Positions 55,437 through 64,000 of a DNA stretch of 64,000 bases are shown here, piece after piece (the first letter of the stretch is position 1; each line of letters opens with the position of its first letter). Location of the stretch: the NCBI RefSeq assembly GCF_002754935.1, contig NZ_CP018092.1, positions 682,001-746,000 of the forward strand, written 5' to 3'. Source of the DNA: Thermostichus lividus PCC 6715 (GTDB taxonomy: Bacteria > Cyanobacteriota > Cyanobacteriia > Thermosynechococcales > Thermosynechococcaceae). The notes below the pieces were generated by a model, which did no database searches, had not been told where the DNA came from, and worked only from the letters and a program-made list of their open reading frames with translations. Made by a program: the position numbers and the translations under genes.

Positions 55437-55526
55437 CTACATGCCGTGGCGACCCCAAACCACAAAGGCAATGGAGAGGGTAAAAACGCTGAGAATGCCT
55501 ATCCAACCCAAGCTAATAATATCCAT
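55437..55526 (-). CDS. petN: cytochrome b6f complex subunit VIII
   Basis: 29-residue single-helix thylakoid protein read on the minus strand. It starts MDIISLGW, continues with a hydrophobic helix and ends VVWGRHGM. The [12 protein letters not shown] pattern is that of PetN, a structural subunit of cytochrome b6f. Too short for routine gene calling. It is followed by the small membrane protein and argS. Confidence 0.85.
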   Translation of the reverse strand: MDIISLGWIGILSVFTLSIAFVVWGRHGM

Positions 55527-56007
55527 TGGCTGATGTCCTACAAACCAGGTCAGCCCTTATTTTATCGCAGTTGTTCTCTATGGCACTAACGGCTCCCTAG
55601 GCATTTCTACCCTTCAGGGAGCAGGCCATAATTGTTCTGCTAGGCGTATCCCTGTGTTGCGCCTCTTCTTCCTAATAGGTTTAGCTTTTAACCTACAACC
55701 ACTCCGTGAGAAGAATATCTTATATTGGATTTTAAGACTTATTTTTAGTCTATTTATAAGTCTATTTATCTTATGTAAGAATAAGTGCTTGTTCTCTCAG
55801 GGGCTTAGAATGGACAAATCGCTTTAGCATATGACCGCAAGATTGCGCGTTGTTGGGCAGATTTTCTGCACAAGCTATCGCGTAGGACAGTTGACGAAAA
55901 CCAACTCATTTGTGTTGGGTAGGAAGCTGCTATTGTCATCGTTGATTCAATAGCGGTAGTTCACAGCTACCAGAATTTCTCAACGGGATCATTGTCGAGG
56001 TGAATGG
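55527..56007. other. non-coding gap upstream of petN and the EcsC gene
   Basis: 480 bases with no convincing gene. The middle is AT-rich. AAGACTTAT (55734-55742) and ATAAGTCT (55756-55763) are inverted arms, and AGTCTATTTAT occurs twice 12 bases apart (55747-55757 and 55759-55769). It probably holds the petN promoter. Confidence 0.55.
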
Positions 56008-56670
56008 GTGAATCCTGCAAACTTGCTGAATCCAGAGCAATGGTGGACGCTGTTTTTGGATTGGTTGCTGGCACAGGCGGTGGCGGGGGCAGGGGGCTTG
56101 CCAGCGGCGGAACAGGTCGCCGCAGAGGCACTGAGGGAAGCAACGGGCGATCGCGCCCAAGCCATTGAAACAATTATTTGGTGGCGAACCGGCCATGCTG
56201 CTGGTTTAGGGATGTTGGCGGCCTTACCAATGGGACTTCTGAGCATAGTGGGCATCAGTACCAGTTTGGCGGCAACCTATTTGCTGGGGGCCAATACAGC
56301 GGCGGCGATCGCCATAGTGCAGGGATACGATGTCAACAGCGCAGCGGTGCGATCGCTCATTTTGCTGACTTTATTGGGGGGGAGCGCCACCCAGATGCTA
56401 AAAAAAGCTGGTTTAGAGGTTTCGGAGCGTGTGAGTGTCCATTTGCTCAATCAACTACCAACACACCTATTACGGCAGATCAATCAGCACTTAGGCTACC
56501 GCCTGTTCACAGTGGGCGCTCAAAAAGGAGTCTTCAGCGTGACCACTGTTGTCCCTGTGGTGAGTGGGTTGGTGGGGGGTGCTATTGATGCGGCCTACGT
56601 CTATCAATGCGCCCAAGTGGCTAAGCAGGTATTTGAACGCCCTGTGGCTGAGGAGCCAACCTCAGTCTGA
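56008..56670 (+). CDS. EcsC family protein
   Basis: 220 residues starting at GTG 56008 (MNPANLLNP). The family core includes AIETIIWWRTGHAAGLGMLAALPMG, glycine-rich hydrophobic stretches at about 70-110, and VTTVVPVVSGLVGGAIDAAY at about 178. It resembles the EcsC family, which has unknown biochemical activity and is often membrane-associated. It stands alone. Confidence 0.65.
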   Translation: MNPANLLNPEQWWTLFLDWLLAQAVAGAGGLPAAEQVAAEALREATGDRAQAIETIIWWRTGHAAGLGMLAALPMGLLSIVGISTSLAATYLLGANTAAAIAIVQGYDVNSAAVRSLILLTLLGGSATQMLKKAGLEVSERVSVHLLNQLPTHLLRQINQHLGYRLFTVGAQKGVFSVTTVVPVVSGLVGGAIDAAYVYQCAQVAKQVFERPVAEEPTSV

Positions 56671-56820
56671 GCACTCATATGGATAAGAAATCCAAAATTT
56701 TTCAGCCAATTCCTTCACGTTTCAGGCACACACTCAATCTAAAAATCGACAATAGAAAATAAGGAATTCAAGGATCTCCAGATTCGTCAAGATTCATCAA
56801 TCGTGGTTGATGGAGGAGTT

Positions 56821-57228
56821 ATGCCTATGCAATACCGATGGAGTGTTTTCGGAGGGTTACTGCTAACCATGGCTGCTGCGTTACCTGCGGCTGCCGAGAC
56901 CCTAGTTTCAGATAGTGGCCTAACCCGGATCTATGGCTACCAATTTTCCCACGTCCCTGGGGATGTGATTGAGTACACCACACAGGTTAATGGCCGTCGC
57001 CATAACGGTGTCATTACTGTAACCAATGTGAGCAACAGTTTGGTGAGGGGATGGTTTAGCGATCGCGATGAGGGGGGTAATTTTGGCTGTATCGGTGAGG
57101 TTAGTATCCAGTTTGTCCGCAATAATCGCTATATTTCGGTGTGGCGAATTGGCGGCAGACCTAGCCCCTACGTCACGTGCCCCCAAGCAGGAACCACGTC
57201 CCGGCTGAATATGACTGCCTACCCCTAG
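56821..57228 (+). CDS. exported protein of unknown function
   Basis: 135 residues with a signal peptide (FGGLLLTMAAALPAAAETL, cleavage about 25), then a small beta-rich domain with one cysteine pair (GCIGE and VTCPQ). I do not recognise the family. The start at 56821 follows a GGAGG ribosome site at 56812-56817, which decides it over GTG 56803. Confidence 0.6.
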   Translation: MPMQYRWSVFGGLLLTMAAALPAAAETLVSDSGLTRIYGYQFSHVPGDVIEYTTQVNGRRHNGVITVTNVSNSLVRGWFSDRDEGGNFGCIGEVSIQFVRNNRYISVWRIGGRPSPYVTCPQAGTTSRLNMTAYP

Positions 57229-57342
57229 CGCTGGAGATGAGTCGCGAGAATGTTTGCTGGGCACGCAATAGAGCAAAATTTTCAAACGCTCATCCCAAGA
57301 GGCTTTTTAGGTACTCAGCAAAAACGCTGGACTAAATTTGGC

Positions 57343-58308
57343 CTAATTCTGCAAATAGCTCGGCGTGAGTGGCAAGGCTTCTTGGAACAGCGGTGTGGTC
57401 AGGTAGCGCTCCCCAAAGCTGGGTTGCACCATCACAATCAGCTTGCCCTCGTTTTCTGGGCGTTTGCCCACGTGGATGGCTGCACACAACGCCGCACCGC
57501 TAGAAATTCCTGAGAGCAGCCCCTCTTCGCGGGCAAGGCGACGACCAAAATGAATGGCCTGATCATCAGAGACGGTGATGACCTCATCAATAAGCTCAAG
57601 TTTGAGGACAGGGGGAATAAAGCCGGCACCAATGCCTTGAATTTTATGGGGGCCAGGTTTACCGCCTGAGAGTACCGGACTATTGCTGGGTTCAACGGCG
57701 ATCGCCTGAAAACTCGGCTTCTTTGCCTTAATCACCTCCGCAACCCCGGTAATCGTACCCCCTGTCCCTACCCCACTAATGAGAATATCGACCTGCCCGT
57801 CAGTGTCTTCCCAAATTTCTAAGGCAGTCGTTTCGCGGTGAATTTTGGGATTGGCAGGATTTTTGAATTGCTGCAGCATAAAGGCATCCTCAAGGGAGGC
57901 CACAATTTCCTCGGCACGGCGAATCGCGCCACTCATCCCTTCTGTACCGGGGGTGAGATCTAGCTCTGCACCGTAGGCTCGTAGCATTGCACGGCGCTCA
58001 GCACTCATGGTTTCCGGTATGGTTAAAATTAAGCGATAGCCCTTGGCGGCAGCCACCATGGCCAAGGCAATTCCAGTATTGCCAGAGGTTGGCTCCACTA
58101 AAACGGTTTTACCGGCAGTAATTAACCCCGCTGCCTCTGCCTCGGCAATCATACTCAAGCCAATGCGATCCTTCACGGAAGCTGCAGGGTTCATGCTTTC
58201 CAGTTTGACCACAATCTGTGCCACACAACCTTCCGCCGCAGGAATCCGATTTAAGCGCACTAAAGGAGTGCGGCCAATCAATGCAGTAATATTGGGGGCA
58301 ATGTTCAT
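57343..58308 (-). CDS. cysK: cysteine synthase A
   Basis: O-acetylserine sulfhydrylase, PLP-dependent, 321 residues. PLP lysine in [12 protein letters not shown] at about 43, phosphate loop [10 protein letters not shown] at about 73, and [11 protein letters not shown] at about 178. It follows an Rrf2-type regulator gene by 18 bases on the same strand, so the pair is probably one operon in which the regulator senses cysteine supply. Confidence 0.95.
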   Translation of the reverse strand: MNIAPNITALIGRTPLVRLNRIPAAEGCVAQIVVKLESMNPAASVKDRIGLSMIAEAEAAGLITAGKTVLVEPTSGNTGIALAMVAAAKGYRLILTIPETMSAERRAMLRAYGAELDLTPGTEGMSGAIRRAEEIVASLEDAFMLQQFKNPANPKIHRETTALEIWEDTDGQVDILISGVGTGGTITGVAEVIKAKKPSFQAIAVEPSNSPVLSGGKPGPHKIQGIGAGFIPPVLKLELIDEVITVSDDQAIHFGRRLAREEGLLSGISSGAALCAAIHVGKRPENEGKLIVMVQPSFGERYLTTPLFQEALPLTPSYLQN

Positions 58309-58326
58309 CCTTAAGTGCTCCTAGAC

Positions 58327-58794
58327 TTAGATGTAGTACATGACATCAACGTGTTGATAGGCACGGCGGCGATCGCACAGGTCTTGGAGGGTGTGCGTTG
58401 CCAGAATGGCATTGGCAGCATTGCAGGCCTCTAGCCACACCGAACGGATGAGGTTACGGGCAAGATCATCCTTGTCTGGACGCTTTTCCGCCAGTTTAGA
58501 ATCAATCCCCTCAATACAGTTGAGTACCTCTAAAATTGAGATTTGCCATGGCGGTTTAGCCAGTAAATAGCCCCCCCTTGCCCCGCGTTGGCTACGAACT
58601 AATCCTTTACGCCGTAGGGTGGCCATCAGTTGTTCAAGATAGCGATCGGGAATCATGTGCAGGGCAGCAATTTGGCGGATTTGTAATGGCTCTCCTTGAT
58701 CGTAAGCCGCCGACATTTCTAGTAAGGCAAGGAGTGCATACTCACTTTTGGCAGACAGTTCCACAGGAAAGTTGGACTCGCACGACACAATCAA
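58327..58794 (-). CDS. Rrf2 family transcriptional regulator
   Basis: 155 residues: winged-helix domain (LSAKSEYALLALLEMSAAY, PDRYLEQLMATLRRKGLVRSQ), wing RGARGGYLLAKPP, then the dimerisation helix. It lacks the clustered three-cysteine iron-sulfur motif of IscR. Together with its position before cysK, that suggests a CymR-like sulfur regulator; inference only. Confidence 0.83.
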   Translation of the reverse strand: MIVSCESNFPVELSAKSEYALLALLEMSAAYDQGEPLQIRQIAALHMIPDRYLEQLMATLRRKGLVRSQRGARGGYLLAKPPWQISILEVLNCIEGIDSKLAEKRPDKDDLARNLIRSVWLEACNAANAILATHTLQDLCDRRRAYQHVDVMYYI

Positions 58795-58859
58795 GAGCAG
58801 TGTTGCCTAGTGGCTAGTATATCCTACTTCTTGATCGGAATTAGGGAGATTACAACCTG

Positions 58860-60053
58860 TTACACAGCGCTGTACTGGCGGCCTCGCCACTGTTTGGGGC
58901 GCTGCCCAGAGGAGAGGCTAATGCGCCAAACCGCAAGGAAATCAGCAAAAGGCGACAGCCAAAAGAACGCGGATCCTTGTCTGTGGTGCCAATCATACAC
59001 CGGCGCGATCGCCACCATCATCGCCATGCGAATCAGCAGCAGCCCCCCGTTCAAGAGCATGGCCAGTTGCAGAGGCAACAGAGGGGGAGCCGCTGTTAAC
59101 CCCGCAAGGGTCAGCAAGAATAGGGGCAACGGCAATCCTTGTACCGCCCAGAGAAAATAGACATCCCCCCATACTTGGGCTACGGGAGTTGCATCCTTCA
59201 AATCCAGCGATCGCCCCCACTCCCGCCAAGTTTCCGCCATCCCCTCGTACATCCGCACCTTGAGCAGCCGTGAACCATCTCGAAAGCCAACCCGCGCCCC
59301 CCGTGCCGCCGCAGTGCGCACCAAGGTCACATCATCGCAAAACGAGGAACGTGCCGCACTGTAGCCTTGCAGTTGCTCGAGAAGAGACCGGCGAATCAGC
59401 AAACACTGGCCATTGGCAAGAATGCGCTCCGGCTGGGACTCTACCACCCGCGCTGCCCCAAAGCGGTAGATGAGCGTTATCAGTAGCGCCGGTTGCAGCC
59501 ACCATTCTCCCGCCGACTTGAGGATAAACTGCGGCGAGAGAGAGACCACATCCAAGCCATCCGCTGCTGCTGTGTGCAACAGACTGGCCACTAAACCGGG
59601 CTGAGGTTGCGTATCGGCATCAATCCCCAAAATCCACTGGCTCTGAGGATGAGCGCGACAAAAGCCGGTGTGCAATGCCCAAGGCCGCCCCACCCATCCC
59701 TTCGGAAGCGGCGGATCAAACTCTAGGCGCAGGCGCGGATCTCGCTGCTGTGCTGCTCGCACCATATCGGCCGTGCCATCGCGGGAGTGACTATCCACAA
59801 TCAGGATTTCGCGAACCTCGTAGCCTTGGCGCATCAACCCCTCCAAGCACGGTTGTAAGCGCTGAGCCTCATTGAGAGTGGGCACGACAATGGTTACTGT
59901 CCCCAGATTGGCTAAACAAGACGGCTGAGGTTGTAAGGGTTGAGGTCGTTTTAACCCAGCCCATAACCGCGCCAATAAAATTGCTACCCATGGTGCCTGT
60001 AGTGCGATCGCGACGGTGGCGATCGCCCCTAAACCGACTGTTAATGCACTCAA
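58860..60053 (-). CDS. family 2 glycosyltransferase (CruG-like)
   Basis: 397 residues: an N-terminal membrane segment, a GT-A domain ([45 protein letters not shown]), then two to three C-terminal helices. It resembles the CruG 2'-O-glycosyltransferases that glycosylate carotenoids in cyanobacteria, and also HpnB-like proteins; the substrate is not decided. It starts four bases inside the minE stop, so it is the third gene of the minD-minE transcript. Confidence 0.72.
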   Translation of the reverse strand: MSALTVGLGAIATVAIALQAPWVAILLARLWAGLKRPQPLQPQPSCLANLGTVTIVVPTLNEAQRLQPCLEGLMRQGYEVREILIVDSHSRDGTADMVRAAQQRDPRLRLEFDPPLPKGWVGRPWALHTGFCRAHPQSQWILGIDADTQPQPGLVASLLHTAAADGLDVVSLSPQFILKSAGEWWLQPALLITLIYRFGAARVVESQPERILANGQCLLIRRSLLEQLQGYSAARSSFCDDVTLVRTAAARGARVGFRDGSRLLKVRMYEGMAETWREWGRSLDLKDATPVAQVWGDVYFLWAVQGLPLPLFLLTLAGLTAAPPLLPLQLAMLLNGGLLLIRMAMMVAIAPVYDWHHRQGSAFFWLSPFADFLAVWRISLSSGQRPKQWRGRQYSAV

Positions 60054-60373
60054 TTGGAATCCGCCTCCTGAGAATGCGGTGTCTGATCAATGTCCTGAAG
60101 TGGTTCTGGTTCGGCCACCTTAAGGCGCTTAATGGGTAGGTTTGCAATTAGAGCCGTTGTGCGTTGATCCGATTCCAGCGAAACCTCTAACCCATCGGTT
60201 TCTAACTCCACATAGCGGGAGACCACCTCCAGAATATCGCGACGCAAATTTTCTAAAATGTCAGGGGTCAAGGCAGTGCGATCATGAGCCAGCACTAGCT
60301 TTAACCGCTCCTTGGCCGTGGTGCGACTGGGGGGCGTGCGTGTAAACAGCCGCTCCAGCAGTTCACTAATCAT
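60050..60373 (-). CDS. minE: cell division topological specificity factor
   Basis: 107 residues. MinD-binding segment and beta-core: [20 protein letters not shown] and [10 protein letters not shown]. MinE releases MinD from the membrane and sets the oscillation. It overlaps minD by four bases upstream and the glycosyltransferase gene by four downstream. Confidence 0.93.
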   Translation of the reverse strand: MISELLERLFTRTPPSRTTAKERLKLVLAHDRTALTPDILENLRRDILEVVSRYVELETDGLEVSLESDQRTTALIANLPIKRLKVAEPEPLQDIDQTPHSQEADSN

Positions 60374-61173
60374 CCCTTTGCCCCAAAGAAACGGCGAATG
60401 CGCTTAAAAAGTCCGCCGGTAGCAGCATGGAGATCTAAAAATTCAACGGTCTCCCCTTCCAAACGACGGGCAATATTCAAAAATGCCTGTGCAGCTAAGG
60501 ATGGTGGGTCAGCCAGCACCAGCGGCTCTCCCTTATTGGTGGAGACAATCACCTTTTCGTCTTCGGGGACAATCCCCAGCAGCGGAATTGAAAGAATCTC
60601 TTGCACATCTTCCACTGACATCATATCGTTGGCCGCCACCATCGCAGGTCGCAACCGGTTCAAAATCAAATGACTTTTACGAATACGGTAGGCTTCCAGT
60701 AAGCCAATCACGCGATCCGCATCCCGCACCGCTGCAATTTCCGGGGTGGTCACCACTAGGGCTTCCTGGGCTGGGGCAATGGCATTGCGAAAGCCACCTT
60801 CAATGCCTGCTGGGCAGTCAATTAGCACATAGTCATAGTGCTTAGCTAGCGCCGTAGCCAACTGCCGCATTTGATCGGGAGTGATGGCATCTTTATTGCG
60901 GCTTTGGGCAGCGGGGAGTAATGCCAGTTTATTCAGACGCTTATCCCTTACCAAGGCTTGATCTAGACGGCACTGACCCGTCAACACATCAATGGCCGTA
61001 TAGACAACTCGGTTTTCCAGCCCCAGGAGCAAATCTAAGTTCCGTAAACCAAAGTCAGCATCGATGAGTACCACCGATCGCCCCAACTTGGCTAAGGCCA
61101 TGCCGATGTTGGCACTGGTCGTGGTTTTACCCACGCCCCCCTTGCCAGAGGTAATGACAATCGTACGCCCCAT
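60370..61173 (-). CDS. minD: septum site-determining ATPase
   Basis: 267-residue ParA-like ATPase. Deviant Walker [17 protein letters not shown] at 9, switch [14 protein letters not shown], Walker [11 protein letters not shown]. The C-terminal amphipathic membrane-targeting helix ends [12 protein letters not shown]. minC, normally directly upstream in cyanobacteria, is not in this position; a polysaccharide deacetylase gene is there instead. Confidence 0.95.
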   Translation of the reverse strand: MGRTIVITSGKGGVGKTTTSANIGMALAKLGRSVVLIDADFGLRNLDLLLGLENRVVYTAIDVLTGQCRLDQALVRDKRLNKLALLPAAQSRNKDAITPDQMRQLATALAKHYDYVLIDCPAGIEGGFRNAIAPAQEALVVTTPEIAAVRDADRVIGLLEAYRIRKSHLILNRLRPAMVAANDMMSVEDVQEILSIPLLGIVPEDEKVIVSTNKGEPLVLADPPSLAAQAFLNIARRLEGETVEFLDLHAATGGLFKRIRRFFGAKG

Positions 61174-61373
61174 GGAACTCCCTAAGAATTTCAGCCTTGC
61201 CTTAGCACTGCCGCCACACCCCTTACACTCATTGGCTAGGGCATGAGGCGAACAGGTACAATTATGCTACAAACTTGGCCTTTCCCACAGACAATTGACA
61301 CTTGCCTATTATTTTAGGTTTTTAACTAATGAGTGGTTCGGGGAGCGATACGTCCCGCGCTGTACCCGTAGGG

Positions 61374-62969
61374 TCAGCGTCGGGAGGATGTCACATTGGG
61401 AGTGCGATCTAAGAGCCGTTTGTACTCGCGTTGCTTCACTTGGGCGAGGGGGTAAACAAACGAGCGCTCAGAAATACGCTCTAATTCGGCGATCGCCCCT
61501 TGCAATTGGTGAGTTACCACCGCCCACTCTTGTGCCTTCGCCGCAGTCAGTGCCTGCTGCCCCATAGCGAATGCTGCTTGATAACGATTTTCCGCAATGA
61601 TTTCAAAGGCAAGCCGCTGTTGCACCCACGATAACGCTTGCTGTTGCTCTTTGAGGGCGGCAGCAATCTGATGCCGTTGCGCGGGTTCCAGCGGGCTGCT
61701 GGCGATCAACTCTGCCCGCAGCGCCTGACAGCGCGCCTCTAGCTTAGCGACCAAAACCTCTAACTGTGCCGTTTCCTGAATGGTTAACCATTCGGGGTGG
61801 TGTAGCTCCCCACTGGGGTCACTGGCCTGTAGCAACTCGGGCAGGGTGACGAATTCGTAACCCTTGGTGCGTAAGTCTTGAATCATTTTGGGCAAGGCCG
61901 CCACTGTCGCCGCTCGGTTGCCCCCGCCATCGTGGAGCAAGACAATTCCCCCCGGATGCGCCTGACGAATAACGCTAGTAGCAATCTGTTCACTGGTTTG
62001 GCCCGGTAGCCAATCCTGTGGATCCACAGACCACATCACCACCCCATACCCCTGCTGGGTGGCTCGACTCGCTAGCCCATTATTTAAGCGCCCCCCCGGC
62101 GGCCGAAATAGTTTGATATTTACGCCAGTCACCTGCTCAATGTACTGCTGGGTGTGGTCAACTTCCCGCATGGCGGCGCTAGGCGTGTAGTTATGATAGC
62201 GGTGCGACCACGAATGATTGGCTAAGGTATGTCCCTCCTGCACAATCTGCTGTGCCAATTCCGGATACGCTGCAACCGCACTGGCGATCGCAAAAAAGGA
62301 GGCTTTGATATTTTCCTTTGCCAGAATATCTAGCACTTGAGTCGTATAAATCGGATCAGGCCCATCATCAAAGGTTAAGGCAATGAGCTTTTGGCCAGCG
62401 GCAAGGGGCACAGAATTAAAGACCCGACCGCGAAACGACTCCGGCGGTACATAGCGAAACAGGGGTGGAGTGGCTGGCGCAAGTGTAGCAGCAGCATTCA
62501 AAATCACTGAACGCACTTGAGCCGGACTGGCGGCGGGTGCGGCCTCTAGCCAAACGCTGGGAGACTGCCAGTGTAATCCGGCTCCCACACTGAATAAAAT
62601 GGCAACCCCCGCAGCCAACAGCAGTGGCTCCGTGCGGTAGGGGCGATCGCTCCTCTGCCCAACCTGCTCGGGCGCTGGCACATCCTTTGGACGTAAGCGT
62701 ACTCCCCAACCGGGCTGGCTACCCCCCAGTTGCCGCCCATAGACATCAATGGGTTGCAGCAGAGAACTAGTAAGCAAATCCCCGAGAGCATCAAGGCAGC
62801 TACGCTGATCAGGAATCTGCTCTGCTTCAAGGAGAATGTTCCAACCATCTTGAGCGTATGCAACACGCACACTGGTGGCTTGGGGAGCAAGACGCAGCGC
62901 CAAGGCTTGGGCAATCTCCTGAGCCGATGGCAGGCGATCGCAACCCACAACAACACCAGCAGCCGTCAC
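61374..62969 (-). CDS. polysaccharide deacetylase with membrane anchor and coiled-coil tail
   Basis: 531 residues. A non-conserved N-terminal domain (about 1-130), one membrane helix (about 131-148), then a NodB-type carbohydrate esterase domain (about 190-390): metal and catalytic motifs TFDDGPDP, ANHSWSH, FRPPGG, and VLLHDGGG. The C-terminal 130 residues are helical and charged. It probably deacetylates peptidoglycan or another envelope glycan on the periplasmic side. Confidence 0.85.
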   Translation of the reverse strand: MTAAGVVVGCDRLPSAQEIAQALALRLAPQATSVRVAYAQDGWNILLEAEQIPDQRSCLDALGDLLTSSLLQPIDVYGRQLGGSQPGWGVRLRPKDVPAPEQVGQRSDRPYRTEPLLLAAGVAILFSVGAGLHWQSPSVWLEAAPAASPAQVRSVILNAAATLAPATPPLFRYVPPESFRGRVFNSVPLAAGQKLIALTFDDGPDPIYTTQVLDILAKENIKASFFAIASAVAAYPELAQQIVQEGHTLANHSWSHRYHNYTPSAAMREVDHTQQYIEQVTGVNIKLFRPPGGRLNNGLASRATQQGYGVVMWSVDPQDWLPGQTSEQIATSVIRQAHPGGIVLLHDGGGNRAATVAALPKMIQDLRTKGYEFVTLPELLQASDPSGELHHPEWLTIQETAQLEVLVAKLEARCQALRAELIASSPLEPAQRHQIAAALKEQQQALSWVQQRLAFEIIAENRYQAAFAMGQQALTAAKAQEWAVVTHQLQGAIAELERISERSFVYPLAQVKQREYKRLLDRTPNVTSSRR

Positions 62970-63100
62970 GGCTAATTCTCCCTAAAATAATAAAATAATC
63001 TGATCTAAATAATTAACCGTAGCCTAGCCGTGAATCAGTGATTGCGGTTACATTTTAGGCCACATCCTCAGGTGGCCTAAGACCAAACAGCCGCTGCTGC

Positions 63101-63904
63101 CTAGCCAAAGCGACCACTGACATAATCTGCGGTTTTTTGCTCCTGAGGATTGTTGAAGATCACCGCCGTCGGATTGTACTCCACGATCTCCCCCAAATAC
63201 ATAAAGGCCGTATATTCCGACACACGACTGGCCTGTTGCATATTATGGGTGACAATCAGTATCGTCACTTGATGTTTAAGTTCCGTAATCAGCTCCTCAA
63301 TACTGACTGTGGCAATGGGGTCTAAGGCGGATGTTGGCTCATCAAACAAAATGATGGCCGGATCCGTTGCCAGGGCACGGGCAATACACAGACGCTGCTG
63401 CTGTCCTCCCGAGAGCGCCGTTCCTGATTCCTTGAGACGATCCTTCACTTCATCCCACAATGCCGCACTCCGCAGCGATCGCTCTACCACCTCATCCAAC
63501 ACAGCCCGATTGTTAATACCGCGCACCCGCAAACCGTAGGCAATATTGTCATAAATAGACTTCGGAAACGGATTTGGCTTTTGAAAAACCATGCCAATCT
63601 GCATCCGCACTTCAATGGCATCCATTTTGAGGAGATTGCGGGGCGACTCATGCCCCAAAAGAATATCTCCCTCATAGCGGTTACCGGGATAGAGATCATG
63701 CATGCGGTTAAAACAGCGCAGCAGCGTAGTTTTGCCACAGCCCGATGGACCAATCAAGGCCGTTACTTTTTTTTCATAAACCAGCAAATTGATTGATTTT
63801 AGTGCCAATTTATTCCCATAGTAAAAGTTTAAATTCCGCACTTCAGCAAGAGTTTGCAATGGCGGATTTGTTGTTGAGGTAACAGAATCGTTAGGGTTTA
63901 CCAT
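63101..63904 (-). CDS. pstB: phosphate ABC transporter ATP-binding protein
   Basis: 267 residues with Walker [21 protein letters not shown] at about 50, signature LSGGQQQR at about 165, and Walker [13 protein letters not shown]. All PstB-specific features are present, including the NRMHDL stretch. It overlaps the pstA stop by seven bases. Confidence 0.95.
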   Translation of the reverse strand: MVNPNDSVTSTTNPPLQTLAEVRNLNFYYGNKLALKSINLLVYEKKVTALIGPSGCGKTTLLRCFNRMHDLYPGNRYEGDILLGHESPRNLLKMDAIEVRMQIGMVFQKPNPFPKSIYDNIAYGLRVRGINNRAVLDEVVERSLRSAALWDEVKDRLKESGTALSGGQQQRLCIARALATDPAIILFDEPTSALDPIATVSIEELITELKHQVTILIVTHNMQQASRVSEYTAFMYLGEIVEYNPTAVIFNNPQEQKTADYVSGRFG

Positions 63905-64000
63905 TTGATACTTTTCCGAAAACGATAACGCAGATAAATTGCCAAAGCATTGACACCAAGCGTGAGAACCAACAGCACAATCCCTGCCGCTGCGGCATTG
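63898..64000 (-). CDS. pstA: phosphate ABC transporter permease, C-terminal end (partial)
   Basis: The last 33 codons read [19 protein letters not shown], then a basic tail [12 protein letters not shown] and a stop overlapping the pstB start. The final membrane helix and position before pstB identify PstA. The rest lies beyond the window edge. Confidence 0.8.
   Translation of the reverse strand, partial: NAAAAGIVLLVLTLGVNALAIYLRYRFRKSIKW

Overview
The window is chromosomal DNA of a unicellular cyanobacterium. The sequence shows genes found almost only in oxygenic phototrophs: ndhS of the photosynthetic NDH-1 complex, petN of cytochrome b6f, a high-light-inducible protein, and DUF3531 and DUF3593 proteins. 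It also carries cphB/cphA for cyanophycin and is rich in the HIP1 octamer GCGATCGC. GC-rich unicellular gene content with many IS200/IS605 traces suggests a Thermosynechococcus-like organism; that placement is inference.

Layout. 0-9.2 kb: cofG, an MscS channel, ahcY, a GST, DUF3531, rsmB, a CPBP protease, clpS and lysS. 9.2-15.4 kb: ppk1, an ABC exporter, and a PGM1-like ATP-grasp ligase coupled to a membrane-anchored heptad-repeat protein. 15.3-15.8 kb: a stand-alone IS200/IS605-type element with no nuclease gene. 15.8-21.1 kb: rlmD, a DUF1400 protein, an RDD protein, rpmG-rpsR, and zinc uptake genes znuA-znuC behind a Zur-like operator. 21.2-21.9 kb: an orphan CRISPR array with nine 36-nt repeats and no cas genes. 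21.9-29.6 kb: cca, a pentapeptide-repeat protein, a YciI protein, argG, hli and uvrA. 29.8-33.6 kb: cphB, cphA and a CAU-anticodon tRNA. 33.6-40.1 kb: a YaaW protein, an orphan NitT/TauT-type ATPase, a STAS protein, polA, a HAS-barrel protein and ndhS. 40.26-41.93 kb: an IS605-type element with intact tnpB and a truncated tnpA. 42-53.5 kb: tyrA, psiE, an MBL protein, a Ser/Thr kinase, a D-2-hydroxyacid dehydrogenase, tRNA-Ser, a nitrilase, argF, a peptide-type permease, cobU, typA, DUF3593 and a zur-like fur gene. 53.5-64 kb: argS, a small membrane protein, petN, an EcsC protein, an exported protein, cysK with an Rrf2 regulator, the minD-minE-glycosyltransferase operon, a polysaccharide deacetylase, pstB and the end of pstA.

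Most of the window is ordinary housekeeping. Three things stand out. First, the 15.3-kb and 40.3-kb elements share almost identical ends (77 of 77 and 135 of 137 nt) but have unrelated interiors. One interior encodes TnpB; the other holds a non-coding stretch with several nested complementary arms and looks like a structured RNA. A second small non-coding element of a different IS200/IS605 type lies at 47.8 kb, and a lone matching end at 52.9 kb. Second, five conserved genes (cofG, lysS, uvrA, argS and the NitT/TauT ATPase) are each broken by one single-base indel. Because lysS and argS should be essential, base-calling error is the leading explanation. Third, the CRISPR array sits where a znuB permease gene might be expected, and its leader contains a partial duplicate of the znuC 3' end.
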